A stretch of DNA of 64,000 bases, taken from Oscheius onirici. Its lineage: Eukaryota; Nematoda; Chromadorea; Rhabditida; Rhabditidae. The notes below the pieces were generated by a model. It saw only the letters and a list, made by a program, of their open reading frames with translations, did not search any database and was not told where the DNA came from. Positions within the stretch are counted from its first letter, which is position 1, and each line of letters starts with the position of its first letter. This document shows positions 57,819-64,000 of this stretch, one piece after another. The stretch covers positions 7,130,064-7,194,063 of the forward strand of contig OW051468.1 in the NCBI GenBank assembly GCA_932521025.1. Direction: 5' to 3'. Made by a program: the position numbers and the translations under genes.

Positions 57819-60035
57819 ATGACGGAGGAGAATGATTCTTGTTCCCAAACGGAAGAGGTGAGTCAGGATGACAAGGTTCAGAAGACTCGACAGATGGGCT
57901 ACTTCTCTTGCACTTCCTATGTCATCGGTTAGTTTTTTTAGTCTTCTCCTCAAATTGTTGTCCAAACGTTAGAGGGTAAACAAATTCAAAATACGGAACA
58001 CATTCGAAACAATCTCTTCCTTTCAGGAAACATTGTCGGTTCTGGCATCTTCATCACACCTACCTCGATTGTCCAGAATGTCAACTCCGTCGGACTGTCT
58101 CTTCTGATCTGGCTCCTGTGCGGCTTGACCTCTATCATCGGTTCCATCGTCTACATCGAGCTGGCTACGGCGATTCCCGAACCCGGCTGTGACTTTGCCT
58201 ACATCACCTATGTGAGCTTATCCTTCTTCGAATAGACAACGATTGCAGGTGGGATGGGACGCCATCGCCTTCGGGTTCATGTGGATCTCGACAATTATGA
58301 CGTATCCGGCTTCGGCTGCTGTCCAGGCACAGACTTTTGGCCAGTATATCGGTATATTTGCAGCTCTTTCTTATTCGTTTTCGAATTTAGTGACTGGGTT
58401 CGAACCTCTCTTCCAACTCTCCTCGGATTGGGCAGTCGTCGTGGAGAAAGGACTGGGATTCTTGCTCTTGTGTGAGTCACAAGGTTTGAGATTATGAGAG
58501 CGCTAGAAATGTAACTATTGACCGGAAAAGGGCAGACTTTATTGATGAGGTGTTATTTTTTCAGTCTTTCTCACTGGACTCAACTTTTTCTCTATCAGCA
58601 AAGTTGCCGGACGATTTCAAGTCGCAGCCACTGCGGCCAAAGTCTTCATCGTCCTCATCATCATCGGAACAGGATTCTACTATTTCACCTTTAAAGGTAC
58701 ACCCTCTCTTTCCAGTTAAAATATGCTCAGGATGGACCCAAAATATGTCTGACCCATTCGCTGGCAGTTGCTGGACAGCTGGTTCTCTCAGTCTCGCCTT
58801 CTATGGCGGTCTCTGGTCCTATGCCGGCTGGGATGTTCTGAACTACGGGACGCCAGAAATTAGGAATCCGAGACGAATCATGCCTCTTTCTCTGCTCAGT
58901 GGAATCATCATCGTCACCGCCATTTACGTTCTGATCAACTTTTCCTTCTTCGTCGTGCTGACTACGGATGAGATCAAGAACAGTACGGCTATCGGAGCAG
59001 TGAGTCACCCATTTTGGGCTAAAGACGACACTTTCCAAGTTTCTGATGTTTTGCAAAGTTGTAGTTTTGATCAGATCTACGACTTTTCTGAACTTCGAAA
59101 CGATGTGAGAGAAATACAGAGTTTTTCTTCAGGACTTTGCCCAAGTAGCCTTAGGAAACTTTAGCTACGCCATCCCCTTCATGATTGCCATTCTCCTGAT
59201 CGGGACTCTCAACAGCAACATCTTCTGCGGCTCAAGGTACAGTATCTCTCGTTCTCCCAACAATCTCGTCTATCCAGATTCATGTACGCCGCTGCTCGCC
59301 GCGGACATCTCCCCAAACTGCTGAGTGTGGTTAATGTGGCTTCCGGCAGTCCAAGGGCCAGTCTTCTGGGGCAACTGATCTGCACCGCTGTCGTTTGCTT
59401 CGTGGACATCAACACCTTGATCAATTATGTGACTTTCGTCATCTGGTCGAGTCGCGGAGCTGCCCTGACTGCTCTCTTGTGGATCAGGTTCAGGAAGATT
59501 CCTGTAGCTGAAGGTGAGGATCGTAGTCTAGACTGAACCCTCTCCAATTGACTTTTCTCAGTCCCATATAAACACAATACAATTATTCTTGTAGAAGGAC
59601 TTTTAATTTCTCCATGGTGCTTGGACTCACGAAGAGTGATGTGTTTAAAGAAAACAGAACAAGTTTGTTTTCAGGAGTCATCCGTGTCCCGCTCGTTCTT
59701 ATCGTGATTTTCTGGGTAATCACCCTCGCCTTGATCATTCTTCCCTTCATCCAGCAGCCAATTGTAGCATTTATAGGCGCTCTGAGACATTCTTTTCAGA
59801 TTACCCTCATTGGAATGGCGTTCGTCTTCAGTGGCCTTATCTTCTACTTCCTGCTGGTCCGCCCTACGAAACTGCCCAATTTCATCGAAAATGCCAATGG
59901 CAAGTCTTAATCCCAAACTTATACACTTACTTTATAGACATTCTTGCCGAATGGATTGGCCGGCTTCTGTTCTCTGAGGTCGACAGATTTGAGCCTGGAA
60001 ATGTCGAGAAATCGGAAGATATCACTAAGCTTTAA
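57819..60035 (+). CDS. SLC7-family amino-acid transporter (LAT/b0,+ light-chain type)
   Basis: 12-helix APC-superfamily transporter, normally linked to a 4F2hc-type heavy chain. It begins MTEENDSCSQTEEVSQDDKV; helix 1 has the substrate-binding GNIVGSGIFITPTSI, then SVGLSLLIWLLCGLTSIIGS and ELATAIPEPGCDFAYI. Later blocks: FLTGLNFFSISKVAGRFQVA, SLAFYGGLWSYAGWDVLNYG, TPEIRNPRRIMPLSLLSGI (family hallmark), DFAQVALGNFSYAIPFMIAI, NSNIFCGSRFMYAAARRGHL. About ten exons. The last join appears to use a GC-AG intron (donor GCAAGT near 59898): reading through would stop at 59910, while splicing adds DILAEWIGRLLFSEVDRFEP and ends at 60035. Helix count and length fit the family; substrate class is not determined. 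Confidence 0.9.
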
Positions 60036-60218
60036 TTACCGCTAATCTCGTAATCTTGCATAATTTGAAAGCATTATAATATGAAACTGTATTGTTACTC
60101 TGGCTAGTTTCTACAGAATTTGTGTCAATATCAGAAAACTAAACGAGACAGCGAGATCTGGGAGGAGAAAGATAAATGCAAGCATCACAAATGCATCAGA
60201 ATAATGGCCAAAACGTCG

Positions 60219-61386
60219 CTAATGAAATGTGGGAATATGTGAGACGGATGCCTCCCACATGGTTTGAGTTGCTTCAGAGTAGGGTCGCATGATAGGAAGT
60301 TTGGTGAGGAGAGAAAGAAGAGGACCAATACATCCCATCATGGAATCCATCATCAAATCGAGAGAGCCGTTGACTGTGCCGACTTCGTTTGCTCTGAAAA
60401 TGACGATTTTAGGCGATATGTAAGATTGTTGATTAGTGTCATCTTTCGGAAGAAAACTTTAATAATAGCAGTGTATCGTCATAGAAATCTGAAGAGAAAA
60501 TGAAGAAAACCTCACTTTGTCATAGAAGCCGCACGAAAAGCAAGTGATGTTATACGGAAAGCTGCTGCAGCATCAGCCATCGTCGTCGACAGTTCTCTTT
60601 CCGGCGAAGCGGGCTTTCTCTTTTCGCTAGTCCACCAGCGGGCTCGTTTTTCCATTGCGTCAGGCCGGTATCTTGCTTCACGCTCGGTGAGAGGACTGAT
60701 TTCTCGCAGTGGTTCTTGTTTGATTTGAGAAGCTTCCTTTTTCACTTTCGGCTTTTTTGGTGCTGGTATTTTCGGCTAAATTAGTACGTAGATTCGACAA
60801 ACGATACAAGCTACCTGTCGAGCTAGTTTCTCCGCCTTCTTCCTCGGCTTGCCTTTTTCTAGAAGCAGACATTGACGCCCTCGGTTTACATCATGTGGTA
60901 ATGTATCGGTCGTCTTCACCCAGCCGTACCATTTGCGACACTTCTTCGCCACGCATCGCCATCTGTAAAGCGTTTTTGTTTTTTAAAATTGGCATCTTCC
61001 ACAAAAACTAAAAGAAATAAACCTATGTTTACGCGAACCACACATCTGTGGACGGACCTCTCCATTGCAATCTGAACAGTGTCTTAACCCGTCTTCGCCC
61101 ATAGGCGGTGTTTTTTCGACTTTGCTAAACCAAGATAAGTATATAACGCATATGTGCAAAGAACTTACTATGTCCGTGGGCGTTCTTTCTTTTTCATTTT
61201 CGGAGGGCTATCTGGATCTTCTTCCGAACTCTTCCTTGTGGGAGACGTTGGTGGCGAGAGAGATAACTGACGAGGACTCATCACTTCTACTTTCGGCTCT
61301 ACTTTTGCAGCTGACAACGACATCACTAGTGGGTCGTTATAAAAGTCTTCTCGAATGCGCTGCTTTAGCGTCTTCATGTTTTCCAT
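60219..61386 (-). CDS. Nuclear-type protein with Cys-rich motif and conserved C-terminal helix
   Basis: Not assigned to a family. Start MENMKTLKQRIREDFYNDPL at 61386, right after a TTGCAG acceptor-like site. A Ser/Pro-rich stretch (SPRQLSLSPPTSPTRKSSEE) is followed by LRHCSDCNGEVRPQMCGSRK and HRWRCVAKKCRKWYGWV: a C-x2-C-x9-C-x8-C-x4-C zinc-finger-like motif. Basic regions KPRKKAEKLAR and KPKVKKE look like nuclear signals. After a helix with ADAAAAFRITSLAFRAASM, the last exon reads GSLDLMMDSMMGCIGPLLSL, TKLPIMRPYSEATQTMW and ends with stop 60219. The final segment resembles small hydrophobic-helix domains at the ends of HMG-box and chromatin proteins, but that is impression only. Five or six exons, in phase where checked. 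Confidence 0.6.
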
Positions 61387-61809
61387 CTGCAACAAGGGTA
61401 TTGAATGTAAATCTGGTGATATGTGCTGCAGAAAGAAGGAATGAGCCTTTCTTCGTTTGTTCATCGAAGCAAATGTTCTAAAATTAGAGAGGAAAGGCAG
61501 AATAGAGAACAAAACGACATTGGCAACGTGAGAGCGCAGTCCAATCTCGTCTTTTCTTTTCGTAAAAAAGAATTTTCTTCTTACTTGGGCAGGTCCTCGA
61601 ACACATTATAGTATTTTAGTAGCAAAACGTATAGAAATACGTCGAATAGAAGTGAATAAAAATTAAGACAAGTGGAAAAAAAAGAACAATCAAAAATTGT
61701 ATCAGTTTTTTGAATTCAAAAGCCCGCAATGTCGACTTGTCGAGACTTGTCAAGACTTGTCAAAACTAAACTCTAAAGAGCGATTAGTTTCTGGGCTATT
61801 CTACCACGA

Positions 61810-62150
61810 CGTCTGCTGCTGTGCAGATGGCTGCTTCTATTCTCTACCAGGTCAGGTCTTTCTACCTTTTCGTTTTTCCCCCGATAGTATAGTTACACGA
61901 GACACTGATAGATGACAGTGCGAACAGTAGCGTCACGTTCTTTTTGCATTCTTTTGTGACATGGAGAGAGACGGCACAGTGACAGTCAGCTCATGAATCC
62001 GCCATGAACTGACAGCCTTCGAGAGGAGGTGTCACGCTCAGTCTTTCCGGTTTCTTGGGTACCTCCTTGAATCCACAGCGGTGTTTGGCATAGTTCTTGG
62101 ACACCCTCGGACCATAAAAGGAAGACAGATAGTTCTCTACCACGCACTGA
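61810..62150 (-). repeat. Inverted duplication, copy A (partner 63665-64000)
   Basis: Contains the last exon and 3' flank of the hypothetical gene. Shared text with copy B includes CCAAGAACTAT.CCAAACACC, GAGCGTGACACC and, near the end, GACCTGACCTGGTAG-like sequence. Around 75% alike by eye. Confidence 0.75.
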
Positions 62151-62363
62151 AAACTCGTTATTCTTTCCTTTCTGTCTTCCCTTTGAGCAGGATATTTTTA
62201 CTTTGGTAGACGCAAATTTTTTCGTTGAAATTGCACTGAGACCGGGTTGAGCACTGCCCAAGAAGGGTAAATGACTGTTCAAACTTCTGCCTCTGTCTTT
62301 GGTTCTGGCCACTGTTCAAGCATGTTTCTCAGCTCATAGCGCACCATTGGTGGCAGGGGAGCC
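61991..62363 (-). CDS. Hypothetical 3' gene fragment (two exons)
   Basis: Two minus-strand exons join in phase: 62363-62285 (APLPPMVRYELRNMLEQWPE and PKTEAE) and 62146-61991 (CVVENYLSSFYGPRVSKNY, HRCGFKEVPKKPERLSVTPP, GCQFMADS, stop). The acceptor TTTTCAG and donor GTTTGA fit local rules. No family recognised. Exon 1 opens in phase 1 after an AG, so more exons should lie upstream, but none was found in the sequence to 64000. A diverged inverted copy of the second exon and its 3' flank lies at 63665-64000. Confidence 0.35.
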
Positions 62364-63664
62364 CTGTGAAACAGCCGAGGGTGGTTTGGTCTAGAGTTTT
62401 TGGACTGTTTGGTCTGTCTGAGGCTATTTCAGTTCCGAATCTCTTTATCATCGTTTCTCAGTGGCTATGCATCCCGGTCAATGGAAAAGCCGTAGTGCAC
62501 CACTCATTTTTGTCTAAAAGTTTGCCCGAGTCGGAATTACCCTTTTCCCATGTGATAGAACAGACTCTACTATTTTCTAGTTTTTCTCTTCTGTTATGTT
62601 TCAGGACGACGCCTGGACATGTTCACATCTCAGTAACTACGCCCTTTCCTGACTGCTATTCAAGAAGTCTACACCTTGCTGGAAAGATTGAGCCAAGAAG
62701 AAGTCGACGAACTCTGTGCAGAATAATGTTGGAACTACAGCTGAAGATGCGAAACGAGGTCGTTGGAGACGGGTCATGCCCATTTTTCGGGAACATGTTG
62801 ATGGATCTAGAAGAAGACTCTAGCCGGAGACCAAAACTGAGAACTTTGATGCTACGACTGCTGATCTGACGAAAAGGAGATGCTGCCCAGAAGATGAAGT
62901 TGCGGAACGTTTGGAATCGAAAGGACTGGTGTAACTGTTGCAGAATTCTACATCTGGATTCGGTGAGTCTCTTTTTTTCGAGCTACAGGCGTAAAAGCCC
63001 TGTACGCCTCACAGCCTGTGTTTTTGTTGTTTTTATTATCAAACCCTTTGGAGCATCTCTTATCTATCTTTCTGTTCCTATCCTAGCTGTTATTTATTTC
63101 TCCAGCTCAATTTTCAGGTAATGAATAATCCTTGACCTGTCGCGACCTGCTAAAATTCGCAGAAAAACGGATAATCCTTGACCTGTTTCGACATGTCCAA
63201 ATCGTGGAAAAATCGGGCATGACCCGTCTCCCAAAGACGTTTTTGAGTTATTCTACTTCTCCTTTTCGGCTAGTAGCTCAGCCTGTCCTGCATACTCAGT
63301 TCGACGGCTTATCCAGAGTTCCACGGCATAGCCCTCGACTTCTTTTCCGCTGGTAGCCTCCACTTCAATGCAACTCTTCAGGACATTCGTGTAATCAAAA
63401 TCGGCCAAGTTCTCGTCTTCCTATTACTCGACTGATTCGTATTGCAAGTAAGTTCGATATATTAGGCTCCTCAGTGACCTTAGTGACTTTCAAGATTCTT
63501 GTCCATTGAATTGCTAGTTACCCCAGTTTTCAGTTTGGCTCGAAGTATACATGTGTTCAGAGGTTGTTGATAACCATTCAATTCTTCGGATCGATACCTG
63601 AAAACAAAGGAAAGAACACTCCAACGGAGAAAAATACTGCCGATGGCTGTGAATCCTTGTCTGA
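62364..63664. other. Spacer of the last inverted duplication, no firm gene
   Basis: A coding-like plus-strand piece near 62655-62725 reads EVYTLLERLSQEEVDELCAE before a stop, reminiscent of tropomodulin-type N-terminal helices, and another near 62830-62930 reads DLTKRRCCPEDEVAERLESK. They are out of frame with each other and could not be joined with credible splice sites. Confidence 0.3.
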
Positions 63665-64000
63665 AGTTTTAGCGCAAGAGAGAACTATCAGTCTTCCCCA
63701 GTGGTCCTCGGGTCTCCAAGAACTATACCAAACACCGCTGTGAATTCAAGGAGGTGCCTAAGGTACCGGGAAGACCGAGCGTGACACCTTCTCTGGCTGT
63801 CAATTCATGCCGGATTCACGAACTGCCTGTCACTTTTGCCGTCTCTCTTTTGATCAAAAGAACGCAGGTGTCTTTGGCGCTACTGTTCGCAATGTCTGAT
63901 TGTTAGTGTCTAGTATAACTATGCTGTAAGAGTTGGAAAAGTAAAAACACCTGACCTGGTAGTGAGAAGCCAACAGCACAGCAGAAGACATCGTGGCAGT
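63665..64000 (+). repeat. Inverted duplication, copy B, reaching the window end
   Basis: Plus-strand copy of the minus-strand sequence 61810-62150. Here the exon is broken by a 4-nt deletion after GACACCTTCTCT, but the stop TGA of copy A is CGA, so beyond the shift the sequence can be read on as GCQFMPDSRTACHFCRLSFD. The copy may continue past the window. Confidence 0.75.

Noticed and set aside
62640..62930. Tropomodulin-like helix text (LLERLSQEEVDELCAE) and a second fragment
   Set aside because: A stop follows directly and the fragments are in different frames; no credible introns join them.

Overview
This window looks like nuclear DNA of a small-genome invertebrate, most likely a nematode. 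Coding exons are short and separated mostly by introns of about 36-50 nt that end in TTTCAG or TTTTCAG. Several start codons sit only a few bases after an AG acceptor, which suggests trans-splicing. VPS25 and TRMT61A lie on one strand 43 nt apart, like an operon, and the rab-10 C-terminus resembles nematode RAB-10. The species assignment is inference; the gene identities below rest on reading spliced exons by eye.

Layout. 1-7 kb: an FLVCR-type transporter missing its 5' end, then a divergent pair, HTATSF1/Tat-SF1 (-) and COG3 (+). 9.4-16.4 kb: an alpha-type nicotinic receptor subunit meeting an ABHD17-like hydrolase tail to tail, then PPP1R11. 19-25 kb: goosecoid, a Lys/Glu-rich (KEKE) secreted-type protein gene, and an avidin-family gene. 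25-34 kb: a MITE-like element, rab-10, an orphan secreted Cys/Tyr-rich protein, a PLP-dependent gamma-lyase, and a small membrane protein broken by a 14-nt tandem duplication. 34-48 kb: prefoldin subunit 3, a RING-H2 ligase, the TRMT61A/VPS25 pair, USP3 and ribosomal protein S6. 48-51 kb: a two-SH3 adaptor whose first intron carries an inverted copy of its own exon 2, then the second KEKE gene, almost identical to the first but inverted and 28 kb away. 51-55 kb: no gene seen, with two long hairpins. 55-64 kb: a TP53INP-like LIR protein, an SLC7 amino-acid transporter, a Cys-motif nuclear-type protein, and a hypothetical 3' gene fragment with a decayed inverted copy reaching the window end.

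Most genes are ordinary housekeeping genes: vesicle traffic (COG3, RAB-10, VPS25), RNA work (HTATSF1, TRMT61A, RPS6), proteostasis (PFD3, USP3, RING). Apart from the operon-like pair they do not form one pathway. The main points of interest are the avidin-family gene, with most biotin-pocket positions and both disulfide cysteines kept, and the unusually large number of inverted duplications at every scale (20 bp to 0.8 kb, nearby to 28 kb).
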